Shown here in pieces: positions 50,757-64,000 of a stretch of DNA of 64,000 nucleotides. The notes below the pieces were generated by a model. That model did not search any database. It had not been told where the DNA came from and saw nothing but the letters and a program-made list of their open reading frames with translations. Numbering within the stretch: the stretch's first letter is position 1; each line of letters starts with the position of its first letter. The stretch is from Lutraria lutraria (taxonomy: Eukaryota > Mollusca > Bivalvia > Venerida > Mactridae): the NCBI GenBank assembly GCA_964023205.1, contig OZ026836.1, positions 627,501-691,500 of the forward strand, given 5' to 3'. The translations under genes were made by a program, and so were the position numbers.

Positions 50757-52277
50757 GTTGATTAATCAATTACTTGTACTGAGGTTCACATGTGAGGGTC
50801 TGAAGGTACAGTTGACTGATTACTTGAAGTGAGGTTCACATGTGAGGGTCTGAAGGTACAGTTGACTGATTACTTGTAGTGAGGTTCACATGTGAGGGTC
50901 TGAAGGTACAGTTGACTGATTACTTGTAGTGAGGTTCACATGTGAGGGTCTGAAGGTACAGTTGACTGATTACTTGTAGTGAGGTTCACATGTGAGGGTC
51001 TGAAGGTACAGTTGACTGATTACTTGTAGTGAGGTTCACACGTGAAGGTCTGAAGGTACAGTTGACTGATTACTTGTAGTGAGGTTCACATGTGAAGGTC
51101 TGAAGGTACAGTTGACTGATTACTTGTAGTGAGGTTCACATGTGAAGGTCTGAAGGTACAGTTGACTGATTACTTGTAGTGAGGTTCACATGTGAGGGTC
51201 TGAAGGTACAGTTGACTGATTACTTGTAGTGGGGTCTGAAGGTACAGTTGACTGATTACTTGTAGTGAGGTTCACACGTGAAGGTCTGAAGATACAGTTG
51301 GCTGATTACTTGTAGTGTGGTTCACACGTGAGGGTCTGAAGGTACAGTTGACTGATTACTTGTAGTGAGGTTCACACGTGAGGGTCTGAAGGTACAGTTG
51401 ACTGATTACTTGTAGTGTGGATCACACGTGAAGGTCTGAAGGTACAGTTGACTGATTACTTGTAGTGAGGTTCACATGTGAGGGTCTGAAGGTACAGTTG
51501 ACTGATTACTTGTAGTGAGGTTCACACGTGAGGGTCTGAAGGTACAGTTGGCTGATTACTTGTAGTGAGGTTCACATGTGAGGGTCTGAAGGTACAGTTG
51601 ACTGATTACTTGTAGTGTGGATCACACGTGAAGGTCTGAAGGTACAGTTGACTGATTACTTGTAGTGAGGTTCACACGTGAGGGTCTGAAGGTACAGTTG
51701 ACTGATTACTTGTAGTGAGGTTCACACGTGAAGGTCTGAAGGTACAGTTGGCTGATTACTTGTAGTGTGGTTCACACGTGAGGGTCTGAAGGTACAGTTG
51801 ACTGATTACTTGTAGTGTGGATCACACGTGAGTGTCAGAAGGTACAGTTGACTGATTACTTGTAGTGAGGTTCACACGTGAGGGTCTGAAGGTACAGTTG
51901 ACTGATTACTTGTAGTGAGGTTCACACGTGAAGGTCTGAAGGTACAGTTGACTGATTACTTGTAGTGTGGATCACACGTGAAGGTCTGAAGGTACAGTTG
52001 GCTGATTACTTGTAGTGTGGTTCACACGTGAGGGTCTGAAGGTACAGTTGACTGATTACTTGTAGTGTGGATCACACGTGAGGGTCAGAAGGTACAGTTG
52101 ACTGATTACTTGTAGTGTGGATCACACGTGAGGGTCAGAAGGTACAGTTGACTGATTACTTGTAGTGAAGTTCACACGTGAGGGTCTGAAAGTACAGTTG
52201 ACTGATTACTTGTAGTGTGGATCACACGTGAGGGTCTGAAGGTTCAGTTGACTGATTACTTGTAGTGAGGTTCACAC
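50757..52277. repeat. Minisatellite, 50-bp unit, about 30 copies
   Basis: The unit is GTTGACTGATTACTTGTAGT, GAGGTTCACAYGTGAGGGTC, TGAAGGTACA. Left copies carry CACATGTGA and right copies mostly CACACGTGA; GTGTGGATCACACGTG units are a third type. Every unit thus carries a CANNTG palindrome (often CACGTG) next to GGTTCA. One copy is truncated at about 51230. Confidence 0.97.
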
Positions 52278-52982
52278 CTAAGCATTCACCTCCGCAATTT
52301 TGTCTTTGAATGTCTGCTGATAATTTCACGCCACATTGTATTATTATCAAACATGTTTTCAATATGTGTTTTATATTACTTTGTATCTTGTTCACTGGGG
52401 TTATACATCTTTTATTCAGAAGTATTTCGCCACTTCAAGAGTCTCCAAGTTCTAGCAGTTACTCAGATCCTAACGTGTAGTATTACATTGTAATATCGAC
52501 AAAGCAGAATATAACCGTGATCGGTCAAGATATTAAAGTTACGCCTTATGTTTCACACTGTTGGTAAGTCGTTGGACGTTCTTCTTCATTCCTCTGTCAT
52601 TGATCTTAATTACAGTACTTTTATTTGTTGTACAGTATAATAATCAATCTGAAATTGGACCAGCAATTAAGGACGTATACCTTATAAGATGTAAAAGTTT
52701 GCACAGAGAAGATGATTAATCACATGTAACTGATACAGTACCTTGGACACCGGAACATATCAAAGATGACATTCATTTCGTACGAACCTTCCAATTAAAA
52801 GTAACACAAAAGACCATCTAAGATTTATTATGTTAGCGGTTGATAAAACGGACAATGGTAAAATCACTCATAAAAAGTCCATATTTAGGTTAAATCTGGG
52901 GTGGTTGTAACCAAATAACTCGGGAAAAAGTTTACCTGAACAAACTTAACGTTACATGTACTTAAACAGTTCATTTGTTAGA
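52278..52982. other. Unique spacer between two arrays
   Basis: About 700 bp without recognisable genes or inverted repeats. Confidence 0.4.
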
Positions 52983-55900
52983 TTACATTATTTTAAGTGA
53001 ACCAGACAAACATTATATTACGTGAACCAAACAAATATTATATTACGTGAACCAAACAATCATTATATAACGTGAACAAAACAAACATTTTATTATGTGA
53101 ACTTAACAAACAATTTATTATGTGAACCAGACAAACATTATATTACGTGAACCAAACAAATATCATGTTACGTGAACTAAACACATATTTTTGTACGTGA
53201 ACCAACCAAATATTATATTACGTGAACCAAACAAATATTATTTTACGTGGACCAAACAAACATTATATTACGTGAACTAAACACACATTATATTACGTGA
53301 ACTAAACACACATTATTTTACGTGAACCAAACAAATATAATATTACGTGAACTAAACAAACAGTATCTTACGTGAACCAGATAAACATTATATTATGTGA
53401 ACCAAACAAATATTATATTACGTGAACTAAACAATCATTATATTACGTGAACTAAAGAAACATTATCTTACGTGAACCAGATAAACATTATATTAAGTGA
53501 ACTAAACAAATATTATATTACGTGAACTAAACACACATTATTTTACGTGAACCAAACAAATATAATATTACGTGAACTAAACAAACAGTATCTTACGTGA
53601 ACCAGATAAACATTATATTACGTGAACCAAACAAATATTATATTACGTGAACTAAACAATCATTATATTACGTGAACTAAAGAAACATTATCTTACGTGA
53701 ACCAGATAAACATTATATTAAGTGAACTAAACAAATATTATATTACGTGAACTAAACAAATATTATATTACGTGAACCAACCAAATATTATATTAAGTGA
53801 ACTAAACACACATTATATTACGTGAACTAAACACACATTATTTTACGTGAACCAAACACACATTATATTACGTGAACTAAACACACATTATTTTACGTGA
53901 ACCAAACAAATATAATATTACGTGAACTAAACAAACAGTATCTTACGTGAACCAGATAAACATTATATTACGTGAACCAAACAAATATTATATTACGTGA
54001 ACTAAACAATCATTATATTACGTGAACTAAAGAAACATTATCTTACGTGAACCAGATAAACATTATATTAAGTGAACTAAACAAATATTATATTACGTGA
54101 ACTAAACAAATATTATATTACGTGAACCAACCAAATATTATATTAAGTGAACTAAACAAATATTATATTACGTGAACTAAACACACATTATTTTACGTGA
54201 ACTAAATAAATATTATATTACGTGAACTAAACACACATTATATTACGTAAACCAAACAAACATTATATTACGTGAACTAAACACACATTATTTTACGTGA
54301 ACTAAACACACATTATTTTACGTGAACCAAACAAACATTATATTACGTGAACTAAACACACGTTATATTACGTGAACTAAACACACATTATTCTACGTGG
54401 ACCAAACACACATTATATTACGTGAACCAACCAAACATTATAAAACACACATTATATTACGTGAACCAAACAAATATTATATTACGTGAACTAAACAATC
54501 ATTATATTACGTGAACTAAACAAACATTATCTTACGTGAACCAGATAAACAGTATATTACGTGAACTAAACAAATATTATACTACGTGAACTAAACACAC
54601 ATTATTTTACGTGGACCAAACAAACGTTATATTACGTGAACAAAACACACATTATATTACGTGAACTAAACAAACAGTATCTTACGTGAACCAGATAAAC
54701 ATTATATTACGTGAACCAAACAAATATTATATTACGTGAACTAAACAATCATTATATTACGTGAACTAAACAAATATTATCTTACGTGAACCAGATAAAC
54801 ATTATATTACGTGAACTAAACCAATATTATACTACGTGAACTAAACACACATTATTTTACGTGGACCAAACAAACGTTATATTACGTGAACAAAACACAC
54901 ATTATATTACGTGAACTAAACATACATTATCTTACGTGAACCAGATAAACATTATATTACGTGAACCAAACAAATATTATATTACGTGAACTAAACAATC
55001 ATTATATTACGTGAACTAAACAAACATTATCTTACGTGAACCAGATAAACATTATATTAAGTGAACTAAACAAATATTATATTACGTGAACTAAACACAC
55101 AATATTTTACGTGGACCAAACAAACGTTATATTACGTAAACTAAACACACATTATATTACGTGAACCAAACACAGATTATATTACGTGAACCAAACAAAC
55201 ATTATATTACGTGAACTAAACACACATTATTTTACGTGAACCAACCAAACATTATACAACACACATTATATTACGTGAACCAAACAAATATTATATTACG
55301 TGAACTAAACAATCATTATATTACGTGAACTAAACAAACATTATCTTACGTGAACCAGATAAACATTATATTACGTGAACTAAACAAATATTATATTACG
55401 TGAACTAAACACACATTATTTTACGTGGACCAAACAAACGTTATATTACGTGAACTAAACACACATTATATTACGTGAACTAAACACACATTATTTTACG
55501 TGAACCAAACAAACATTATATTACGTGAACTAAACACACGTTATATTACGTGAACTAAACACACATTATTCTACGTGGACCAAACACACATTATATTACG
55601 TGAACCAACCAAACATTATAAAACACACATTATATTACGTGAACCAAACAAATATTATATTACGTGAACTAAACAATCATTATATTACGTGAACTAAACA
55701 AACATTATCTTACGTGAACCAGATAAACGGTATATTACGTGAACTAAACAAATATTATACTACGTGAACTAAACACACATTATTTTACGTGGACCAAACA
55801 AACGTTATATTACGTGAACAAAACACACATTATATTACGTGAACTAAACAAACAGTATCTTACGTGAACCAGATAAACATTATATTACGTGAACCAAACA

Positions 55901-56566
55901 AATATTATATTACGTGAACTAAACAATCATTATATTACGTGAACTAAACAAACATTATCTTACGTGAACCAGATAAACATTATATTACGTGAACTAAACA
56001 AACATTATCTTACGTGAAACAGATAAACATTATATTAAGTGAACTAAACAAATATTATATTACGTGAACTAAACACACATTATTTTACGTGGACCAAACA
56101 AACGTTATATTACCTAAACTAAACACACATTATATTACGTGAACTAAACACACATTATTTTACGTGAACCAAACACACATTATATTACGTGAACCAAACA
56201 ATCATTATATTACGTGAACCAAACAAATATTATATTACGTGAACCAAACAAACATTATATTACGTGAACTAAACACACATTATATTACGTGAACTAAACA
56301 CACATTATATTACGTGAACCAGATAAACATTATATTACATGAACTAAACAAATATTATATTACGTGAACTAAACACACATTATTTTACGTGGACCAAACA
56401 AACGTTATATTACGTGAACTAAACACACATTATATTACGTGAACTAAACACACATTATTTTACGTGGACCAAACACACATGATATTACGTGAACCAAAGA
56501 ATCATTATATTACGTGAACCAAACAAACATTATTTTACACCAACGTGAACCAGGCAAACATTATTT
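52983..56566. repeat. Minisatellite, 25-bp unit, about 143 copies with higher-order structure
   Basis: The unit is CATTATATTACGTGAACYAA followed by ACAMA. Variant units (TTACGTGGACC, GTGAACCAGATAAAC, TTAAGTGAAC) recur in fixed order. A rare junction CCAAACATTATAAAACACAC occurs at 54431 and 55609, placing a duplicated block of about 1,178 bp. Nearly every unit holds TACGTGAAC. Confidence 0.97.
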
Positions 56567-57605
56567 TCGCACTGAATATGGTTCTATACGATTCACCATT
56601 GAGAACTTACATGATTTGTAAAACATATTACAAAACAAACATGCTATGATGCTGTGGTGTGTTCGAATCTTCTAGATAAAGTGAATGAGCTTTGACATTC
56701 AAACATACTTGACGGAAGCAAGCAAAAAGGTCAAACTTATCGATTTCATTTTCCTCGAAATGTGGTAGCCATATTCGTCACATGCAAAATGATTAACACG
56801 GAAAGAGACGATTTGACCATTTTTGTTGTTTAATTTCCATAAGAAACCCTGAATAGGTTTCTCATTATCCGTCTAGAGATTACGTAGGTATATAAATGAT
56901 TACGACAACCACACGTCGTAACTATAGAAACATTAAATGTCATGTGATCAATAGACGGAAATGTATTTCGTCTAGTCAATTTTCTGTATTAATTAATGAT
57001 ATTGTTCTGGTAAAAAGAGCTTGAATACGTGACAAAAGTGCATAATATATGCAGCATTAAAATCATTACAGGCTACAATCGTTGTCCGTCTGTTATAGTA
57101 ACATTCTGAATATGTCATTGGTATAAAGGATCAGGTCTGCACTACAGATACTTATTTTATACAATTCCTTATTTGTGACACAAGTGTGCATGCAGCTTAA
57201 GATGAGTTTTTGAGTGTCTACATAATTCAAGAACATGAGTCAAACTTGACATGTTCGCTACATGTATCCTCGTTTCAACATAAAAAAGTTGACCTGCTCT
57301 GTTTGCATACTTTAGTTAATTTCATCTTTATAAGTATCGTCGTGCACGTGCTTTAAGTTGTAGACTTCATGGTTAGAAAAGGTTCCCAGTCAACAATTTG
57401 TATGGAAAAAAGTTTTTAGTCTACGTACAAAAATGATGGTATTTCAATTAAATAAATTACTTTGTTGCATTGAACCTAACATTAAGTGATTACAATACAA
57501 AACAGTATAAATATTGTTTACATGTTGCTTAATTTCAACGTTATTATAGATCAGACATAGCGAAATAATGTGGTATAATAGACGTCAGAAGATATCATAT
57601 ACTTA
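56567..57605. other. Unique spacer between two arrays
   Basis: About 1 kb of AT-rich DNA with no supported gene. Confidence 0.4.
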
Positions 57606-58480
57606 CCTACATACATGTATCATTGGACATACCACATATCTACATACATGTATGATTGGACATGCCACATATCTAAATACATGTATAATTGGACATACAT
57701 CATATCTACATACATGTATAATTGGACATGCCACATATCTACATACATGTATGATTGGACATACCACATATCTACATACATGTATAATTGGACATATCAC
57801 ATATCTACATACATGTATCATTGGACATACCACATATCTACATACATGTATAATTGGACATGCCACATATCTACATACATGTATAATTGGACATATCACA
57901 TATCTACATACATGTATAATTGGACATATCACATATCTACATACATGTATAATTGGACATGCCACATATCTACATACATGTATAATTGGACATATCACAT
58001 ATCTACATACATGTATAATTGGACATATCACATATCTACATACATGTATAATTGGACATGCCACATATCTACATACATGTATAATTGGACATATCACATA
58101 TCTACATACATGTATCATTGGACATACCACATATCTACATACATGTATAATTGGACATATCACATATCTACATACATGTATGATTGGACATACCAAATAT
58201 CTACATACATGTATAATTGGACATACCACATCTCTACATGCATGTATGATTGGACATACATACATGTATAATTGGACATACCACATCTCTACATACATGT
58301 ATAATTGGACATACCACATATCTGCATACATGTATAATTGGACATATCACATATCTACATACATGTATGATTGGGTATACTACATATTTACCTACATACA
58401 TGTATAATTGGACATACCACATATCTACATACATGTATGATTGGGTATACTACATATTTACCTACATACATGTATGATTG
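57606..58480. repeat. Minisatellite, 33-bp unit, about 27 copies
   Basis: The unit is ATCTACATACATGTATAATT + GGACATACCACAT. The period is a multiple of three, so several frames stay open on both strands (up to 279 codons, 11-residue repeat YLHTCIIGHTT). The translation is pure repeat, has no flanking coding exon and is open in competing frames, so it is not annotated as a gene. Three end units carry GGGTATACTACATATTTACC. Confidence 0.96.
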
Positions 58481-58997
58481 ACAACATTGTCTACGAATCA
58501 AGCAATTCTCTTCGTTCACTTCTCCAGTCGTGAGTGTACACGCACGTCATATGAAGATGAAACTATATAATATGACATTAACGCTCCTAAATAGTCTACA
58601 AATTAATGTAGCATAAAATAGTACGGAAACCAGAGTAGCTTCCTGTTATGTAAGTTACGCAAGACTATCTATAATTGCGTCAGTATTAGGATGTTTCAGT
58701 TATTTATGGACGATAAATATTTATATTCTCGTGTGTAAGATCATGTATTTAGATTGTTTTCTGTTTTTGGATTATTATATTAGAGTATGTGGTTTGTGCT
58801 ATAAAAACACTTTATTAATTAACTGTTCAATAATAGGTGCGTTTTACACTTCAAATACTGGGCTGATATGAAGTTCACCAAGACATTATGAACACAAAAC
58901 TCGGCCATTATGAAAAACTCGGCTGTTGTGAGATTCGATCATTCTGATTTGCTGTCCAGCTCGGTCATTATGAAACCACTGATATAGTCTATAGTTA

Positions 58998-59145
58998 GTT
59001 AATAAAATTGTCAATGAGCAAGTGTTTTCATAATGACCTTTTTATTGGCTTCAGACAGTCATATTAGCCCTCGGCCTTCGGCCTCAGGCTAATGCCCAAT
59101 AACAAGGCCGTTATGAAAACACTCACTTATTAACATTATAGTAAT
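58998..59145. mobile_element. Palindromic MITE, about 148 bp
   Basis: The arms GTTAATAA...GTGTTTTCATAA.G.CC and inverted GGCCGTTATGAAAACACTCA flank a GGCCTTCGGCC centre. Related CGGCCATTATGAAA words just upstream (58900-58985) suggest an older second copy or the remains of a larger element. Confidence 0.7.
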
Positions 59146-59260
59146 ACACTTTGAACACAGTACAAAATTACTTATAAGGAATTTGATAAATTGAGGTTAA
59201 TTGATACCAATATCCCATGTAACTCTATCAAAAACACTACAAATTCATTGACGTATATAG

Positions 59261-62200
59261 TGTTATATAATTGAGTTGTGTACTAGTATTATATAGTTGA
59301 GTTGTGTACTAGTATTATATAGTTGAGTTGTGTACTAGTATTATATAGTTGAGGTGTGTACTAGTCTTATGTAGTTGAGTTGTGTACTAGTCTTATATAG
59401 TTGAGTTGTGTACTAGTCTTATATAGTTGAGTTGTGTACCTAGTCTTATATAGTTGAGCTGTGTACTAGTCTTATATAGTTGAGTTGTGTACTAGTCTTA
59501 TATAGTTGAGTTGGGTACTAGTATTATATAGTTGAGTTGTGTACTAGACTTATATAGTTGAGTTGGGTACTAGTATTATATAGTTGAGTTGTGTACTAGA
59601 CTTATATAGTTGAGTTGTGTACTAGTATTATATAGTTGAGTTGGGTACTAGTATCATATAGTTGAGTTGTGTACTAGTATTATATAGTTGAGTAGTGTAC
59701 TAGTATGATATAGTTGAGTTGGGTACTAGTATTATATAGTTGAGTTGGGTACTAGTATTATATAGTTGAGTTGGGTACTAGTATTATATAGTTGGGTTGT
59801 GTACTAGTATTATATAGTTGAGTATTATATAGTTGAGTTGGGTACTAGTATCATACAGTTGAGTTGTGTACTAGTATCATTTAGTTGAGTTGTGTACTAG
59901 TATCATACAGTTGAGTTGTCTACTAGTATTATATAGTTGAGTTGTATACTAGTATTATATAGTTGGGTTGTGTACTAGTATTATATAGTTGAGTATTATA
60001 TAGTTGAGTTGGGTACTAGTATCATACAGTTGAGTTGTGTACTAGTATCATTTAGTTGAGTTGTGTACTAGTATCATACAGTTGAGTTGTGTACTAGTAT
60101 CATATAGTTGAGTTGTGTACTAGTATCATATAGTTGAGTTGTGTACTAGTATCATACAGTTGAGTTGTGTACTAGTATCATACAGTTGAGTTGTGTACTA
60201 GTATCATATAGTTGAGTTGTGTACAAGTATCATATAGTTGAGTTGTGTACCTAGTCTTATATAGTTGAGCTGTGTACTAGTCTTATATAGTTGAGTAGTG
60301 TACTAGTATGATATAGTTGAGTTGGGTACTAGTATTATATAGTTGGGTTGTGTACTAGTCTTATATAGTTGAGTATTATATAGTTGAGTTGGGTACTAGT
60401 ATCATACAGTTGAGTTGTGTACTAGTATCATTTAGTTGAGTTGTGTACTAGTATCATACAGTTGAGTTGTCTACTAGTATTATATAGTTGAGTTGTATAC
60501 TAGTATTATATAGTTGGGTTGTGTACTAGTATTATATAGTTGAGTATTATATAGTTGAGTTGGGTACTAGTATCATACAGTTGAGTTGTGTACTAGTATC
60601 ATTTAGTTGAGTTGTGTACTAGTATCATACAGTTGAGTTGTGTACTAGTATCATATAGTTGAGTTGTGTACTAGTATCATATAGTTGAGTTGTGTACTAG
60701 TATCATACAGTTGAGTTGTGTACTAGTATCATACAGTTGAGTTGTGTACAAGTATCATATAGTTGAGTTGTGTACCTAGTCTTATATAGTTGAGTTGGGT
60801 ACTAGTATTATATAGTTGAGTTGTGTACTAGTATCATACAGTTGAGCTGTGTACTAGTCTTATATAGTTGAGTTGTGTACTAGTCTTATATAGTTGAGTT
60901 GGGTACTAGTATTATATAGTTGAGTTGTGTACTAGACTTATATAGTTGAGTTGGGTACTAGTATTATATAGTTGAGTTGGGTATTAGTATTATATAGTTG
61001 AGTTATGTACCTAGTCTTATATAGTTGAGCTGTGTACTAGTATTATATAGTTGGGTTGTGTACTAGTATTATATAGTTGAGTTGTATACTAGTATTATAT
61101 AGTTGAGTTGTATACTAGTATTATATAGTTGGGTTGTGTACTAGTATTATATAGTTGAGTTGTGTACTAGTATTATATAGTTGAGTTGTGTACTAGTATT
61201 ATATAGTTGAGTTGGGTACTAGTATTATATAGTTGAGTTGTGTACTAGTATTATATAGCTGAGTTGTGTACTAGTATTATATAGTTGAGTTGTGTACTAG
61301 TATTATATAGTTGAGTTGGGTACTAGTATTATATAGTTGAGTTGTATGCTAGTATTATATAGTTGGGTTGGGTACTAGTATTATAGAGTTTGGTTGTGTA
61401 CTAGTATTATATAGTTGGGTTGTGTACTAGTATTATATAGTTGAGTTGGGTACTAGTATTATATAGTTGGGTTGTGTACTAGTATTATATAGTTGAGTTG
61501 GGTACTAGTATTATATAGTTGGGTTGTGTACTAGTATTATATAATTGAGTTGGGTACTAGTATTATATAGTTGGGTTGTGTACTAGTATTATATAGTGAG
61601 TTGTGTACTAGTATTATATAGTTGAGTTGGGTACTAGTATCATATAGTTGGGTTGCGTACTAGTATTATATAGTTGAGTTGTGTACTAGTATTATATAGT
61701 TGGGTTGTGTACTAGTATTATATAGTTGAGTTGGGTACTAGTATTATATAGTTGGGTTGTGTACTAGTATTATATAGTTGAGTTGGGTACTAGTATTATA
61801 TAGTTGGGTTGTGTACTAGTATTATATAGTTGAGTTGGGTACTAGTATTATATAGTTGAGTAGTGTACTAGTATGATATAGTTGAGTTGGGTACTAGTAT
61901 TATATAGTTGAGTTGGGTACTAGTATTATATAGTTGGGTTGTGTACTAGTATTATATAGTTGAGTATTATATAGTTGAGTTGGGTACTAGTATCATACAG
62001 TTGAGTTGTGTACTAGTATCATTTAGTTGAGTTGTGTACTAGTATCATACAGTTGAGTTGTGTACTAGTATCATACAGTTGAGTTGTGTACTAGTATCAT
62101 ATAGTTGAGTTGTGTACTAGTATCATACAGTTGAGTTGTGTACTAGTATCATACAGTTGAGTTGTGTACTAGTATCATATAGTTGAGTTGTGTACAAGTA

Positions 62201-64000
62201 TCATATAGTTGAGTTGTGTACTAGTATTATATAGTTGAGTTGTGTACTAGTATTATATAGTTGAGTTGGGTACTAGTATTATATAGTTGAGTTGTGTACT
62301 AGTATTATATAGCTGAGTTGTGTACTAGTATTATATAGTTGAGTTGTGTACTAGTATTATATAGTTGAGTTGGGTACTAGTATTATATAGTTGAGTTGTA
62401 TGCTAGTATTATATAGTTGAGTTGTATGCTAGTATTATATAGTTGGTTTGCGTACTAGTATTATAGAGTTTGGTTGTGTACTAGTATTATATAGTTGGGT
62501 TGTGTACTAGTATTATATAGTTGAGTTGTGTACTAGTATTATATAGTTGAGTTGGGTACTAGTATCATATAGTTGAGTTGTGTACTAGTATTATATAGTT
62601 GAGTAGTGTACTAGTATGATATAGTTGAGTTGGGTACTAGTATCATACAGTTGAGTTGTGTACTAGTATCATTTAGTTGAGTTGTGTACTAGTATCATAC
62701 AGTTGAGTTGTCTACTAGTATTATATAGTTGAGTTGTATACTAGTATTATATAGTTGGGTTGTGTACTAGTATTATATAGTTGAGTATTATATAGTTGAG
62801 TTGGGTACTAGTATCATACAGTTGAGTTGTGTACTAGTATCATTTAGTTGAGTTGTGTACTAGTATCATACAGTTGAGTTGTGTACTAGTATCATATAGT
62901 TGAGTTGTGTACTAGTATCATATAGTTGAGTTGGGTACTAGTATTATATAGTTGGGTTGTGTACTAGTATTATATAGTTGAGTTGGGTACTAGTATTATA
63001 TAGTTGGGTTGTGTACTAGTATTATATAATTGAGTTGGGTACTAGTATTATATAGTTGGGTTGTGTACTAGTATTATATAGTGAGTTGTGTACTAGTATT
63101 ATATAGTTGAGTTGGGTATTAGTATCATATAGTTGGGTTGTGTACTAGTATTATATAGTTGAGTTGTGTACTAGTATTATATAGTTGGGTTGTGTACTAG
63201 TATTATATAGTTGAGTTGGGTACTAGTATTATATAGTTGGGTTGTGTACTAGTATTATATAGTTGAGTTGGGTACTAGTATTATATAGTTGGGTTGTGTA
63301 CTAGTATTATATAGTTGAGTTGGGTACTAGTATTATATAGTAGGGTTGTGTACTAGTATTATATAGTTGAGTTGGGTACTAGTATCATATAGTTGAGTTG
63401 TGTACTAGTATTATATAGTTGAGTAGTGTACTAGTATGATATAGTTGAGTTGGGTACTAGTATTATATAGTTGAGTTGGGTACTAGTATTATATAGTTGA
63501 GTTGGGTACTAGTATTATATAGTTGGGTTGTGTACTAGTATTATATAGTTGAGTATTATATAGTTGAGTTGGGTACTAGTATCATACAGTTGAGTTGTGT
63601 ACTAGTATCATTTAGTTGAGTTGTGTACTAGTATCATACAGTTGAGTTGTGTACTAGTATCATACAGTTGAGTTGTGTACTAGTATCATATAGTTGAGTT
63701 GTGTACTAGTATCATACAGTTGAGTTGTGTACTAGTATCATACAGTTGAGTTGTGTACTAGTATCATATAGTTGAGTTGTGTACAAGTATCATATAGTTG
63801 AGTTGTGTACTAGTATTATATAGTTGAGTTGTGTACTAGTATTATATAGTTGAGTTGGGTACTAGTATTATATAGTTGAGTTGTGTACTAGTATTATATA
63901 GCTGAGTTGTGTACTAGTATTATATAGTTGAGTTGTGTACTAGTATTATATAGTTGAGTATTATATAGTTGAGTTGGGTACTAGTATCATACAGTTGAGT
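59261..64000. repeat. Minisatellite, 26-bp unit, at least 180 copies, runs off the window
   Basis: The unit is AGTTGAGTTGTGTACTAGTA + TTATAT with frequent G/T (TTGGGT), TCATAC, TCATTT and CTTATAT variants. A shortened unit (GAGTATTATATAGTTGAG) appears at about 59819, 59991, 60371, 60542, 61962, 62783, 63551 and 63956, marking higher-order blocks. The block at about 61858-62340 recurs shifted by about 1,589 bp. Confidence 0.97.

Noticed and set aside
57568..58407. 279-codon open frame and overlapping long frames on both strands
   Set aside because: All are translations of the 33-bp tandem array. Several competing frames are open on both strands, as expected when the period is a multiple of three.

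Overview
This is a eukaryotic, AT-rich, gene-poor genomic window. It has intron-type splice signals, a SAND-domain protein exon, a class A GPCR exon, a non-LTR retrotransposon tail, a tRNA-derived SINE, many short terminal-inverted-repeat elements and very large minisatellite arrays. Nothing looks bacterial or phage-like: there are no dense ORFs, operons or Shine-Dalgarno sites. The mix of repeats suggests an invertebrate animal, most likely a mollusc or another lophotrochozoan. That is an inference from repeat style, including a 'GGGAGATAACTC' type motif and a 'GGGCCACGATGGCCC' hairpin that I remember from bivalve and gastropod sequence, and I could not confirm it by search.

Layout. From 1 to about 12 kb the DNA is mostly unique and unusually rich in CpG. 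It contains the only long convincing coding exon: the minus-strand start (ATG at 6833) of a DEAF-1-like SAND-domain nuclear protein, which ends at a strong splice donor at 6050/6051. From 12 to 33 kb there is unique intergenic or intronic DNA with a LINE 3' tail (13.2-13.75 kb), several MITE-like elements, a 35-bp array (17.3-18.3 kb), a 13-bp array (24.7-25.5 kb), one plus-strand GPCR exon (26281-26425, TM2 to the start of TM3) and a 200-N assembly gap (29204-29403). From 33 to 47.6 kb there are three minisatellites (38, 42 and 38 bp), a SINE, several palindromic MITEs and one uncertain minus-strand exon. From 47.66 kb to the right edge about 13 of 16 kb is tandem repeat, in five unrelated arrays with units of 23/24, 50, 25, 33 and 26 bp. 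The last runs off the window.

Most long open frames on the right are by-products of tandem repeats whose period, or a small multiple of it, is divisible by three. They are not annotated as genes. The two recognised coding exons belong to different genes on opposite strands, and nothing shows that they act together. The most notable points are the single-exon view of a divergent SAND protein, the isolated GPCR exon with clear splice borders, a four-copy TA-flanked MITE family, and the cluster of minisatellites with higher-order structure, two of which carry ACGTG/GTTCAC-type motifs in nearly every unit.
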